Source: Viscum album
Taxonomy: Eukaryota; Streptophyta; Magnoliopsida; Santalales; Viscaceae
Assembly (NCBI GenBank): GCA_963277665.1
Contig: OY728133.1
Location: 390,179,962 to 390,243,961, forward strand
Direction of reading: 5' to 3'
DNA: 64,000 nt
Shown piece by piece: positions 13,310 to 24,579 of the stretch. Under the pieces are notes generated by a model. That model ran no database searches and was not told the origin of the DNA. It saw only the letters and a program-made list of their open reading frames with translations. The first letter of the stretch is position 1. The number at the start of each line of letters is the position of its first letter. The position numbers and the translations under genes were made by a program.

Positions 13310-14220
13310 GAGATCCTTCCTCCTATTGTCCGCATAACTTTTCTACCTGCTCTGAGATATTCTCATGTGTTTCTGTATCATCTGAACCTTTTCTTCCAAC
13401 TCTCCTATTAATTATGGTCCCATCAACTTCCATTCACCCACTTCATCCCAAGAAGCTGGAGTTCAACACCGCTTGCCATATAATACCTCAAATGGTGCCA
13501 TCTGTATACCAGAATGCAAATAGTTATTATAAGAAAACTCAACCAAAGAAAGATGTTGGTCCCAACATCCCTGATAATCCATCTAACAAGCATGTAGCAT
13601 ATCCTCCAAAGTATTAATTGTTCATTCGGACTGCCCATCTGATTGAGGATGAAAAGATGTACTAAAATTTAATTCAGTACCCAAAGACTTTTGAAGGCCT
13701 TTCCAAAAGTTAGAAGTAAACCAGGGATCATGATCTGATACAATGGAGTGGGGAAATCCATGTAACCCGAGTGTCTTTTTACGATACAAAAGAGAAAGTT
13801 AATCTAGAGAAAAAGTATCTCGTATAGCATGGAAATGAGAATATTTAGTCAAGTGATCAACAATTACCGAGATTGCATTATTACCTCGAGGTGTCTTTGG
13901 AAATCCCACAACAAAGTCCATGGATATATTCTCCCATTTCCACTCTGGCACTGGTAAAGGCTGAAGCTTCCCTTTTGTTTACTGCCGCTTTTCTTTAACC
14001 TATTTACAAGTTAAACACATCACAGTAAAATCAACAATATCTCTTTTCATTCCTTCCCACCAGTAATACTCCCAAAGATCTTTGTACATCTTAGTACTGC
14101 CATGATGAACAGAAAACTAAGAACTATGAGCTTTACATAACAACTCTCTCTTCTACTGTGAATCACCCAGAACACAAAATATCTTCCCAAATCTCAAAAC
14201 ACAATCATTATCAATGTTGA
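13310..14220 (-). pseudogene. Element C integrase zinc-binding and catalytic core, with stops
   Basis: The minus strand carries the whole integrase order over several in-frame stops. The zinc module shows H-H (around 14090-14130) and C-L-T-C (around 14000-14030). The catalytic core shows M-D-F-V-V-G-F-P (near 13900-13923), V-S-D-H-D-P-W-F (near 13715-13742) and H-P-Q-S-D-G-Q-S-E-R (near 13620-13660). The three acidic residues of the DDE triad are therefore still encoded. Stops such as TGA and TAG stand where CGA, TGG or CAG codons are usual. The enzyme family inserts the element's DNA into the chromosome; this copy cannot be made as one protein. Confidence 0.85.
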
Positions 14221-14289
14221 ATTCCGGAAACAAACCCTTCTGAACCAGCTCTACCTTTTTCTATAACTCACTGTCTTGCTTCTGAGCTT

Positions 14290-14990
14290 GCTTAATTCTG
14301 TCTGATAGAGAAGATTTCACTGATACCTAAAAAAATAGAAGAACTTCCTATACCAACAACTTCTATGCCAAAGTTCATCAAATCCTTAACCAAAGAATCA
14401 TGTTCAAAACGTAACATGGTTAATGAAGAATGACTTTTTCGACTCAAACCATCAGCCAGTTTATTTTCTTTTCCTGGATGGTAATGAATTGTACAATCAT
14501 AATCCTTGATTAATTATAGTCATCTCCTCTATCTCATGTTCAATTCTTTATGAGTGAATATATACTTTAAACTTTTGTGATCAGTATATATTTCACACTT
14601 TACACCATACAAAAGATTCATCCAAATTTTTAAAGCTAAAATAATAGTAGATAATTCCAAATCATGTGTAGGGTAATTTAACTCATGAGTTTTCAACTCA
14701 CGTGAAGCATAAGCAATTACCTAACCATTATGTATTAGGAATCAACCAAGTCCTTTAAATGAAGCACCATTGTAGATAAAAAACTCACCATTCCTGGAAT
14801 GTAGTGCCAAAACTGGAGCAGTCACTAATATTCTTTGAAATTCCTGAAAACAATCATCACATTCTTTTGTCCAGATAAACTTAACACCCTTCCGAGTTAG
14901 CTTAGTCCTTGGGCTAGATAACTGTGAAAAATTTCTAACAAACCTTCGGTAATAGCCTACCAAACCAAGAAAACTACGAATCTTAGTTAA
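14290..14990 (-). pseudogene. Element C RNase H and connection, with stops
   Basis: From higher to lower coordinates the minus strand gives V-G-Y-Y-R-R-F-V-R-N-F-S (end of the RT connection), F-I-W-T-K-E-C, then F-I-Y-N-G-A-S-F-K-G-L-G, where the family has Y-S-D-A-S: the first catalytic aspartate is replaced. Then [27 protein letters not shown], and the terminal Y-H-P-G-K-E-N-K-L-A-D-G-L-S-R-K. Several stops interrupt it. The domain normally degrades RNA in RNA-DNA hybrids during reverse transcription. Confidence 0.85.
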
Positions 14991-16244
14991 ATTTTTGGGT
15001 CTTGGACATTCTTCAACAACCTTTGTTTTTGAAGGATCAATAGTTATTCCATCTTTAGAAACAATGTGACCAAGGAAAGAAATTTTTTACAACCAAAACT
15101 CACACTTGCTGAATTTCCCATACAATTTATTTTCCTTTAGGGTTTGCAAAATAACCCTTAAATGACTTTCATGCTCCTCTTTACTTTTATAAAAAACTAA
15201 AATATCATCAATGAAAACAACCACAAACTTATCCAAGAACTCATGGAAAATTATATTCATAAGGTCCATGAATACAACAGGTGCATTGGTCAACCCAAAA
15301 GGAATTACTAAAAATTCATAATGGAAATATCATGTACGAAACACAGTCTTCAGAATATCTTCTTCCTTTACCTTCAACTGATGGTAACCCGATCTCAGGT
15401 CAATCTTGGAAAAATACTGATCTCCTAGGAGCTGATCAAACAAATCATCGATATGAGGCAAAGGATATTTGGTCTTAACAATGATGTTATTAAAGGCTCT
15501 ATAATCAATGAAAAGTCTCATAGAACTATCTTTCTTTTTAACAAATAAGACAGGGGCACCCCATTGTGATGTGCTAGGTCCAATGAAACCTTTCTCTAAT
15601 AAATATTTCAATTGCTCCTTCAAATATAAAAGTTCAATTTGAGCCATTCGATAAGGGGGTTTTGAAATTGGATTAGCATCAGGAACTAAGTCAACAGTAA
15701 ATACAACTTCTCGATCTAGTATTATTCTAGGAAACTCGTCAGGAAAAACATCAGGATACTCATTTACCACTAGCACATCATTAATCTGAACGGTTCCTTT
15801 ATTTTCAACAATATGTGCAAGGTAACATTCATTTCCATATTTTACATTTTTCTTAGACTCATGATATGTTATCAATAGTAAGGGTTCATTCTTGTACACA
15901 AACTGAAAGTCTTTTTGAAAAGAAACTTCTTTAGCTCTACAATCAATCATAGCATGGTAAACAGAGAGCCAATCCATACCCAAGATAACATCAAACTCTA
16001 CTAGAGGTAAAACAATAATTTTTGAAAGTAGGTTCTTTCCACAGATAAGGATAAGAAGATTCTTATAAATTCTTTTTGCCTCAACATTTCCCCCATGTGT
16101 TTTTACCACAAGTTCAGGAGTCAATTCTTGTGATGGAATTCCTAATTTAATAGAAAATTTTTCAGAGATGAAAGAATGTTTAGACCCCGAATCAAACAAC
16201 ACAATGGCATAATTTGAAAAAACAAACAAAGTACCTGATACCAC
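14991..16244 (-). pseudogene. Element C protease and reverse transcriptase
   Basis: An open run of 304 codons (15330-16244) is followed, after an in-frame TGA, by a second run (15087-15293). The protease site is [12 protein letters not shown] near the start (Asp about residue 18), with G-M-D-W-L downstream. RT motifs follow: [33 protein letters not shown], then after the stop P-F-G-L-T-N-A-P and the catalytic F-I-D-D-I-L, and F-L-G-H-I-V-S-K-D-G. The stop stands where the family has arginine (CGA), a C-to-T change. RT catalytic aspartates are present. Confidence 0.92.
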
Positions 16245-16261
16245 TTCATTTGATGGCCCAT

Positions 16262-17383
16262 CATCTGCTTAAGTAGTTTCCAAGGATTTCACCACACCTT
16301 TCTGCTTGTATTATGACTGCATCAAATCATTTGAGCTCTTTTTCAAACACTCATTTGCATAATGACCCATCTCATTGCACTTGAAAAATTTCACTAACTG
16401 TGAATCAAATTTGGTCTTACCATCACCCTGATCTTTTTAAGTGCAATCACAAGCCTTATGTACTATCTTACCACATCAGTAGCACTTTCCAGAATTCAGA
16501 AGACATTCCCCAGTATGCCTTTTACCACATTTATCACAAAATGAAAACTTATTTTTTTTTTACCATCAGTCCTCTTTGAAGGATTCTTCCCTTCCTCCTA
16601 CCACCTAAGTCACTTCTTCTGTTGGTTGTTATAGAAAACTTGAACATCATCAAACTCCATTTCCACCTTCTCAGCACATCGAACAAGCTTTTCATAACTT
16701 TTGAACTCACTAGAAGCTATATCCCTTCGATATTTTGGCTTTAATCCTGAGTAAAATTCATTGATTTTACTATCAAGGTCTCGGAAAAAATTTGGAGCAT
16801 ACCTTGCCAATCGAGTGAACCTTTTTTCATAAGCAGCCATTGAGTTGTACTCTTGCCTCAATTCCAAGAATTGTTTTTCCATCCTAATTCAAACATACTT
16901 AGGAAAATATTTCTCAAGAAACATACCTTTGAATTCATCCCAGTCAAGAGAATCAATCTGATCAGCATCCCTGATATTTTTATCCGTCAACCACCACTGA
17001 TCTGCTTCACCCTCCGCACAGTAAACTGCAAGACTAACCTTTTGATTCTCTGAACACCCCTTGATATTGAAAATCTTCTCTATTGATTTAATCCAACCAT
17101 CAGCTAGCAAAGGGTCAGATGATCCTTTGAATGATGAAGGATGTTGCCTCATGAAATGTTCCACCACTGACATGTTCCTCTACGGTTGATCTGGCTGATC
17201 TCGTGCATGGATACCACCACCATTTATCACTTGAGTCAACTGTGCCATTACTGTAACAAACTGTTTAGTTCCAATTCCTCACATCTCAGGATGCTGATTC
17301 GGAAGGTCATTTCCTTCTGTATGCCTTCCTAGCACTGCTTCCCTAAACCATTCTGAACCAACATGTCTTAGATGAAGCAACAT
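16262..17383 (-). pseudogene. Element C gag with zinc knuckles, broken by stops and a frameshift
   Basis: The likely start codon is the ATG at 17381-17383, about 100 bases after the primer-binding site, opening M-L-L-H-L-R-H-V-G. An in-frame TAG comes soon after. The capsid part reads H-P-S-S-F-K-G...G-W-I-K-S-I-E-K-I-F, Q-W-W-L and W-D-E-F-K-G-M-F-L-E-K-Y-F-P; after a TGA at 16889-16891 it continues M-E-K-Q-F-L-E-L-R-Q. A run of A's near 16552-16560 is a frameshift candidate. After it come CCHC-type knuckles: C-D-K-C...H...C; C-Y-stop-C-G...H...C, where tryptophan is usual at the stop; and F-K-C-N-E-M-G-H...C, which lacks its first Cys. Confidence 0.85.
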
Positions 17384-17483
17384 GGTAATCTTAAAATGCA
17401 ATATCATTTCAATTTGACCATAAAAAAATATATTTGGATAATCATTAAATAGAATTATAACTATTAAAATTATCTAAACTGAC

Positions 17484-17495
17484 CTCTGATACCAA
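17484..17495 (-). other. Primer-binding site of element C (initiator-Met tRNA type)
   Basis: On the minus strand it reads TGGTATCAGAGG, one base from the common plant retrotransposon sequence TGGTATCAGAGC, complementary to the 3' end of initiator methionine tRNA. It lies six bases inside the 5' LTR edge at 17502. Confidence 0.9.
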
Positions 17496-18898
17496 CTATA
17501 TGGCCCCAGCCTTAAACATTACTTAATATTGAGTAATTTCAAGAATACACATTGAGGATATTTTCAGGTTTAGAGTTTTACAGAATTAGATCATAAATCA
17601 TGCATTACATTCCACATTTAAACAGGGTGGTTACATAAAAGACAGCATTCTTTTTTCCCATCAAAGGGGATATATTTAAAATAAAACATGGATTCATTCT
17701 TGACACTTCCTCGACAATATCATCACATCATGTAACTTTCCCTTGACCTGTGAAAAACATTTCAAAAACTTGGGATGAGCATAAAAATCTCAGTAAGGGA
17801 TATAAAAGTACAGAATGAAAACATTATTCCATGTATACATAAGAATTAATAAAATCATACATTACTCATAAAACATAAGTGCTTTATCATACCTCATTAA
17901 ATCATAATATTTATGAATAACTCATAGAAAACATAAGACATAAGGGTAACTTGAGGAATTCATAACATTCCTAAGTAGGGAGTAACCCTCATGGTTACGT
18001 TTGGAATACCCATCACAGTATATTCCATAAATCTCTTCGGATAAACCTTATCATTTAGCTCCTTCATGTTACCCAATGCATTGGAGAGCTATCACGGGCT
18101 CACCCACCCTTAGTTTATCATGGAACCACCCGTCTTCATAAATAATTCCAAAGAACCATAACATAATCGTATCACATAAAACATGCATAAAGGAAACATA
18201 ACATTTCCACATTTCAATCACAAGATATCAATACAACACATTGATATAATCAAAACATTATCAAAACCATTTTCAATACCAAAATAAAAGAAAATTAAAA
18301 CATGGTATTTATTTTTCATTTAAGAAAATTTATGGCTTGTAGAGGAATCCAAAACTCAAATAATGGTCACGGAGGCGGAGAAGTCATTGTCGCCGCATAA
18401 GTATGACAAAAACATTCCCTTTTGTCGTTTAGTAAAACGCTTCATATAAAAAAGACACCTTTTGAATAAAATTAAAAGTCAAAGGGGTTTATACATCGTA
18501 TTAAAGAAAGTTGTGTATAAAACAAAATATGCCTCAATGAAAGGAGATTGAGACAAAGTCCCATACCTCGTGTCCGACTTGACTCGATCGTTCCTTAGTC
18601 TCCTGAATAATAAACTAGGGTTAATTTCTACTTTCTTAAGAGCATTTTTAAAGTTCATTATTCCTTTTATATCACTTATTACCATGTTATCAACATTATT
18701 TAATTATTAATTTTATTAACGGTCATTTTTTCGATCTTTGGTACTTGAGCCAAAAATAAACTTCTTATAATTACAAGTTGTTCATGTGGTAAAATATCCA
18801 TTATATCCAAAATTATATTCATGATATAGATATTTTATATATCATATATATCTAGTATATACATTCATTTATAATATTACATAACATTTAAAGGTAAT

Positions 18899-18961
18899 AA
18901 ATGAAATGCACCGTTCATGGAGACGGTAAGCCGTACGTACGCATGAACGCTACTTTCATTT
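18899..18961. repeat. Nested inverted repeat in element C 5' LTR
   Basis: Same structure as 10813-10875: arms AAATGAAA / TTTCATTT, then CGTTCATG / CATGAACG, then ACGG-TAAG-CCGT. Retention in both LTRs shows it predates insertion. A role in transcription or RNA structure is possible but not shown. Confidence 0.7.
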
Positions 18962-19662
18962 CTATTTCATATTTAATGGAGTTCAATAATAATGATATAA
19001 AGGTATAATATAATTATAGTATAATATCATATATAATATCATTTACTCCATCCTTTATACATCCCACATATGGCATTAACGAATCAAATCACTTTAAGGG
19101 GGCGGTAGTCCACACTTCCTAAAATAAAGATATCGCGTTTAACCATAATGGAAACCATAAGGTATGCCATAAATGAAAAATTCAGAATCATAAGGAAAAC
19201 ATAGAAATAATATATATCATATATAAATATAGTTAAATCTTAATGGTCACCATGAAAAGTTTAAAAGATGATTGAACAATCATCATTTCGTGAGGCAGAA
19301 ATTCTCCATCCACAGAAACAATATGTTCTTTAACCATTAGACGGAGGTGTGTGTAAGTGTAAATCAAATAATTCTCATAAAAACATCCTAGTATATTTAA
19401 GATACTGTTTTCTTTACAAAATAAAGTAATAAAAATATTTTAGGGGGTTGGAGAAGCAAAATAAAACAAAAGAGTACAAGTGAAGACGTTACCTTTAAAT
19501 CGGGTAACTCCTCTTGGTTTGAACCAAAAGGGTTTCTTGAAGATATTTCTGCCTAAGTTAAGGCCTATAGGATGAATAAAGGGATATATATAGATAAAAT
19601 TAGCAGATCTTGGCCGAGCCAATGGCTTGAGAGGTGTGGGTAAGGTGGTAGAGTTGGGGCCC

Positions 19663-19669
19663 TTTTATA
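19663..19669 (-). promoter_or_regulatory. TATA box of element C 5' LTR
   Basis: TATAAAA followed by GGGCCCC on the minus strand, with a purine/pyrimidine-skewed block (CTCCTCCCTC) just upstream. As the 5' LTR copy, it is the probable former promoter; transcription would start about 30 bases to the left in plus coordinates. Basis: motif and placement. Confidence 0.6.
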
Positions 19670-20927
19670 AGAGGGAGGAGGGGCACTCTTGGAATGTCAT
19701 GAAATGTTACTTTATTATAAAATGAGTTTCGGATTTGAAAGGTCACAAAATTATATATTTCTAGGATAAGGTGATAAGGGTTCAAAATCCACCCATCCAA
19801 TAGGTCTTTGACAAGTGTAAGTCTTAGATTTTACATTATATATTCATTATATTTAAATCGTTGATTAATGAGGTAATCACTACATCATCATGGTATAATA
19901 AATAAATTTATTTATTTAATGTCTAAAAATTATAAAAAAAATACCATGATCTGGGAAATATTTTTATCTTTCCAATGACTATTTATAGTCTAAGATATAA
20001 TTTATGTAGACAAAATTAAATTTTTTTTACTTAGGTGCCACATACTTTTGTTATATTTAACTTTCTTTAAAAATAAATAGATAAAATGTCACTATCACAC
20101 AAAAGTGATTCCATGGGGTCCCAAAGTTGGAACAAGGCATCCCATGGTCGACCAGGACACAACCATTAGCATTAGGACACATGTTGGGGTCATTTTATAT
20201 TATTATGATATTATTTTATTATCCTTAACTACCAGAGTACTAATTAATCATGATAATTAAAGATAATTACCATCGTTACTATTTATAACTTCCAAAAAAA
20301 GAGTCTTAATTACATAATTTTTACCTTATAATTACAAATATAGAATCCATTTTACCAAATTAAAAACACAAAAATTTTAGTAATTAATTTAAAAATAATT
20401 CTCGTTGTCAAAACAAATAGCAGGTTTTTTTAGAAACAATATCTATCAAAAGTTTGACAATTTTTTATGTCCAATTTCAAAAATTGAAATTAATAAAAAT
20501 GACCACCATTGGATTAAATGGTAAAAATATATTCTATTTACACATTAAAACCAATTAAAAAGATAATGTAACTATATAATTAAATTAGATAAAAAAGCAG
20601 TTTTGAAGTAAAATGCTGAATTTTTCACTATTCATTAAAAAATGAACATTGTCAGAAAAATACCAAAACTTTAACCACAGTAAATTTCAATGTCCAAATA
20701 CTAAAGAATAAGTTTATTTTGACAAATATTTCTTATACAATTGTCAAAATATAGATTTAAAAAAATGGTTCTCCATGAAAAGGAGGTAAAAAATCTTTTA
20801 AAAATATTAGAGAATTTTATGCTTAAGACTGGTTTTATTCTCATTTTAAGACTCTAAAACACTATCTAATTTATAAATAGACATAGATATGAAAATCCAT
20901 AATTATTTACATACTTTTTATGTTACA

Positions 20928-23084
20928 CATTCTCTCATCATCACCCCCTTTCATGGTTTATTATTCACCATTCCTGGTATAATTTCATCATTGTAGGGTG
21001 TGTTGGAATCCTATTGATGAATTTAATACTATTATTTCCTACTTTTTCTGTTTATCTGACCAAATTAAATGTTTTTTATATGCAATCGGTTTTTTTATAT
21101 TTTCATCACATTTGTCTGATACATCAATTTTTCTATTTTTATATTGAACAAAATCCCAATATTGGATGAGTGAATATTCATTGGTATAAGGTAAGTGTTC
21201 TATATTATTTTACCTTAAATTTTCAACATTTATAACATGTATAATTATGTAGAATATTGAACTTCCCACATCGTTCCCTTAAAGTGTAATGTTATTTAAA
21301 TTAAATTATTGAAGCACAATCAGTAGGTTCCTTAGACCCTTTACATGGATGGAGGTTGAGAACCTCAACATGAACCACCTATTATAGAGATTTTAATTAC
21401 ATGATTTTTTTACTGTCCATGAATTGTGATTAAACTAACCCTTAGCTTTATTCCTTAAATTCCTTGATAGATTTATAAATTCCTTAATGAAATGAATTTT
21501 TTTGGATAAAACCCTTTCTCCAGGGTAACTCGCCTTAGGTTTAACATTTATGAATCGACTAATATAAATAATTGAATTAAATTGGAATCAATTTAATGAA
21601 ATGTTTACTCATGAATTATATAATGGAATGGGAGTTTCTCATAGCCTTTATGTTTTTTAGAAATGAAATAGTTTAGTTACATAGTTGATTAGATTATAGT
21701 ATAAATTGTTTTTCTTGTCCATGAATTATATTTTGGAATGAATGACTACTCTTTTCCTATTTTAATTATTTTATATAAACTGCATACACCATAAATTATT
21801 ATTCCTTGAATGAACATTAGATTACAATATAGGATTTCCTTAGACACACTCATAAGTTAGATGAATTATTTTATGCCTTAATCGAACCTTGGATTCCCAA
21901 GTAGGAATTCCTTGGATAAGCTCATAGGTTAGAGGAATTACATTATGCCTTAAGTGAAATCGGGTTCCTATTTACATTATTAATTAGTTAAGGGATCATT
22001 AGGAAAGTGGAATTACCTTATACAAGATTATTATTGTGAGTAATCTATTTGGGATGTTGGACATGACATTTGACACCCCCTTGAATTGGGAAATTAGATA
22101 TTGTGTTTCACATCTATTTGGGTGGATGGACAGGATGTTTCAACCCCTGCAGTAAGGATATTAGACATGTCCTTTTACCTAAATATATGGGATGGTCGGG
22201 CATGGATCTTGGTATCTCCTATTTATATTCTTAGGATCATAACCATAATTATAAAATTATACACTTATGATATTTTTTTCATGGATTCCTGAGTTATTTC
22301 TGGGGTACAGGATATTAATAATTATCTATATATAGGAATATATATATATTATTTATTATATAGTACATATATATAAATATATATATATACACACACCTAT
22401 ATACATTGTGACATGTATTCAGAGATATTTTATCTTTCGTTGAAGAAGGTATGGTCAGATTGGTGTCAATGAGATTCATGGGCCATATTTTATTATATTC
22501 ATTTTTCACGATTTTAGTTATTATACCTATACACTAATTTATCTTATATTCATATACTAGATTACATTATACACCATTAGTGGTGGCCTACATATTTTAT
22601 GTCACGTCCTTTTCCTTTTTTTTGTTTAGAACCCAAAAAACCTCATGATTATAGGTATTGGGTCAAGGATTATGTTATGTGTTGTTAATCATATACATGG
22701 GATATTAAAATCATAGGACTAAGTCATTTATTTGGATTCTCATGAAGATAGACTTGGGTTTTTTATTTTTTATGTGGGCTTATGTATTACATGCTATATG
22801 GTCACTGATTTATATTTTAGTATGTTTATGAATGGTTCTTATTCATTTATTATTGATTGTCAATTATTATTATCTTTCCTCTCTATGTTTTTCATCTTCT
22901 TTCATTGTTCTTTATTTATGATTTCTATATGTTTGTATTGATTCATAGGGAATAATATCTCTATTATACCATCATTGGACCCTCCCTTATAATCACAAGC
23001 CTCTATCATATTGGGGGCATGGTAGAGTCTGAGTGGCCAAACGGCTCGAGGGACCATTTTAGTGGATCCCAGGATGGGATGATA
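20928..23084 (+). repeat. Element B left LTR, second part
   Basis: It resumes the LTR of B after element C and aligns with about 27880-30032. Strong blocks: CCATGG / CATGG followed by TATTCACCATTC, GGTATAAGGTA, TTCCTTAGACCCTTTACATGG, ACACCCCCTTG, GTGTTTCACAT, TTATACCATCATT. It contains a TA-rich tract (about 22318-22396) also found in the right LTR. It ends GGGATGATA, followed four bases later by a primer-binding-site relic. Confidence 0.8.
22318..22396. repeat. TA/TATG/CA-rich low-complexity tract
   Basis: An AT dinucleotide-rich tract ending in an ACACACAC run. The right LTR of B has a matching tract at about 29255-29340, so it is an ancestral LTR feature. Confidence 0.75.
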
Positions 23085-23088
23085 TAAG

Positions 23089-23100
23089 TGGCATCATATA
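23089..23100 (+). other. Degraded primer-binding site of element B
   Basis: TGGCATCATATA sits four bases after the left LTR end and matches the initiator-Met type TGGTATCAGAGC at 8 of 12 positions, including seven of the first eight. Position and match together give the plus orientation of element B. Confidence 0.6.
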
Positions 23101-24565
23101 TTCTTTTCTATTTTTTTCTTACCATTTTGGGATGGTATACATGAGACAAGGAATATGTAGACACTTGTTAATTATCTCATTTATGGGTCTAGCAAAACCA
23201 TGTGTGACGGAAAGATCATGATTCTAGGGATAGGACTATTGTTTATGTTTCTCATTATTATAGTTGATTATGATTTCACCTTGGGATATTGTTATACATA
23301 CACTGGTTATTGGTTTATATATTTATTGGTATTATACCCTTAGCCTAGTATGGAATTTAAGGGATGATACATGCATCATTCTAGTAACAAATTTATTCAC
23401 ATGTCGTGAAGATGCCATGTCATATAGATTTTAGGTCTTGACTTCATTATTATGTGCCAATTTTATCTGAATACCATTATTCTAGGACTATTTCCATAAA
23501 TACCTACAATTATTTTATAATGTGTCAAAATTATTTTCCATAATTAAGATATATGATTGGTTATTAACTTTTCAACATTAATGTAAATGTTTTTATAATA
23601 TATCTTGACGGTAGAACCTTAATTAACAAGTCGTGACATGTTTGGGCCATGGAACATTAGTTTCATGGAATGAATAATTTTTTGTTAAGACATATAATCA
23701 GATAATTGTATATGGACTTGTTATATTCTCATACTGAAGGTAGAAAAATTTTTGTCGTTACATGATTTCTAATTGTAACTTATAATGGAAATTATCATTA
23801 TAATATGGGAATGTTAATTAAACTAACTAGATGATGATATATATATAATGGTGGAATTAAAATTACTATGTAATTTTATTGTTAAAATGATGTTTAATTT
23901 TTCAACTTATAAGGATTTTCTCTTATAACTTGGGCACGAGGACTCATATGATTGAATTTCTAAATGCACAACCGAATACAAGTTGGTTGGTTGGGGAATA
24001 TTTTCTATGAGATAAACTCATTAAGGGTGTCTTAATCAGAAATCAATCAACTAATATGAGTTTCACTTAAATATAAGTAGATTGGAATGTCTGGACCCTC
24101 ATAGGGCTTCTGTATGTTTATATTTCCTTGGTATTTAACCCTATGGGGGTATGCTTTTGATAATTATGGGATGGTTATTTAAATTTTTAGTGGATGTTTA
24201 TATAGGTAACTTCTTAATGTATGGTGTCATATTTCTAAAAAGAACCACTTAAATTGATAAAATCATTTTTATTATTCTTTTGAGATTTATTACAATGAGG
24301 AGTCAGTTAATTAAAATTCCAATTACAAACTAATGAGTATTTTCCACTATAGCTTGGATTTAGAATTTTCATTAACAATGATGGGCTATGATAATGTTAT
24401 GGATTGATGAAATGGTTTTTAAATGAAATTATGAAATAATTTTCCTAATGATATATGGTGATAGTAAAATAAATTGATTATTACCATTTCATTATAATTG
24501 TTACTAGATACTCCATATGTGTGAGCTACATAAATTTTTTGTAATAAATGAGAATCAATTAAATA

Positions 24566-24579
24566 CCCTAAACCCTAAA
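24566..24579 (+). repeat. Two telomere-type CCCTAAA units
   Basis: CCCTAAACCCTAAA, two exact copies of the plant telomere unit, inside element B. Two units are too few for a telomere remnant; short doublets also occur as promoter 'telo boxes' or by chance. Confidence 0.5.

Larger units (their letters stand above)
9414..20927 (-). mobile_element. Element C: Tekay/Del-type Ty3/gypsy chromovirus, nearly full length
   Basis: It has two LTRs of 3425 and 3426 bp, and sampled blocks agree at roughly nine bases in ten by eye, making it the best preserved element here. Reading on the minus strand: 5' LTR (17502-20927), initiator-Met primer-binding site, gag with zinc knuckles, protease, reverse transcriptase, RNase H, integrase with a C-terminal chromodomain, polypurine tract, 3' LTR (9414-12838). 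The gene order, chromodomain tail and very long LTRs fit the Tekay (Del) lineage. gag-pol is broken by many in-frame stops and at least one frameshift, so it is dead. It inserted into the left LTR of element B: that LTR's sequence stops at 9413 and resumes at 20928. No matching 5-bp target duplication is visible (ATATA on the left, CATTC on the right). Confidence 0.93.
17502..20927 (-). repeat. Element C 5' LTR
   Basis: It pairs with 9414-12838 in length (3426 against 3425 bp) and sequence. On the plus strand it begins TGGCCCCAG and ends TATGTTACA, keeping TG...CA termini. It borders the primer-binding site on one side and element B LTR sequence on the other. It should have carried the active promoter; see the TATA box at 19663-19669. 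It is non-coding. Confidence 0.92.

Noticed and set aside
15281..15478. Plus-strand open frame of 65 codons
   Set aside because: It is antisense to the reverse transcriptase of element C; the minus strand carries the family motifs.
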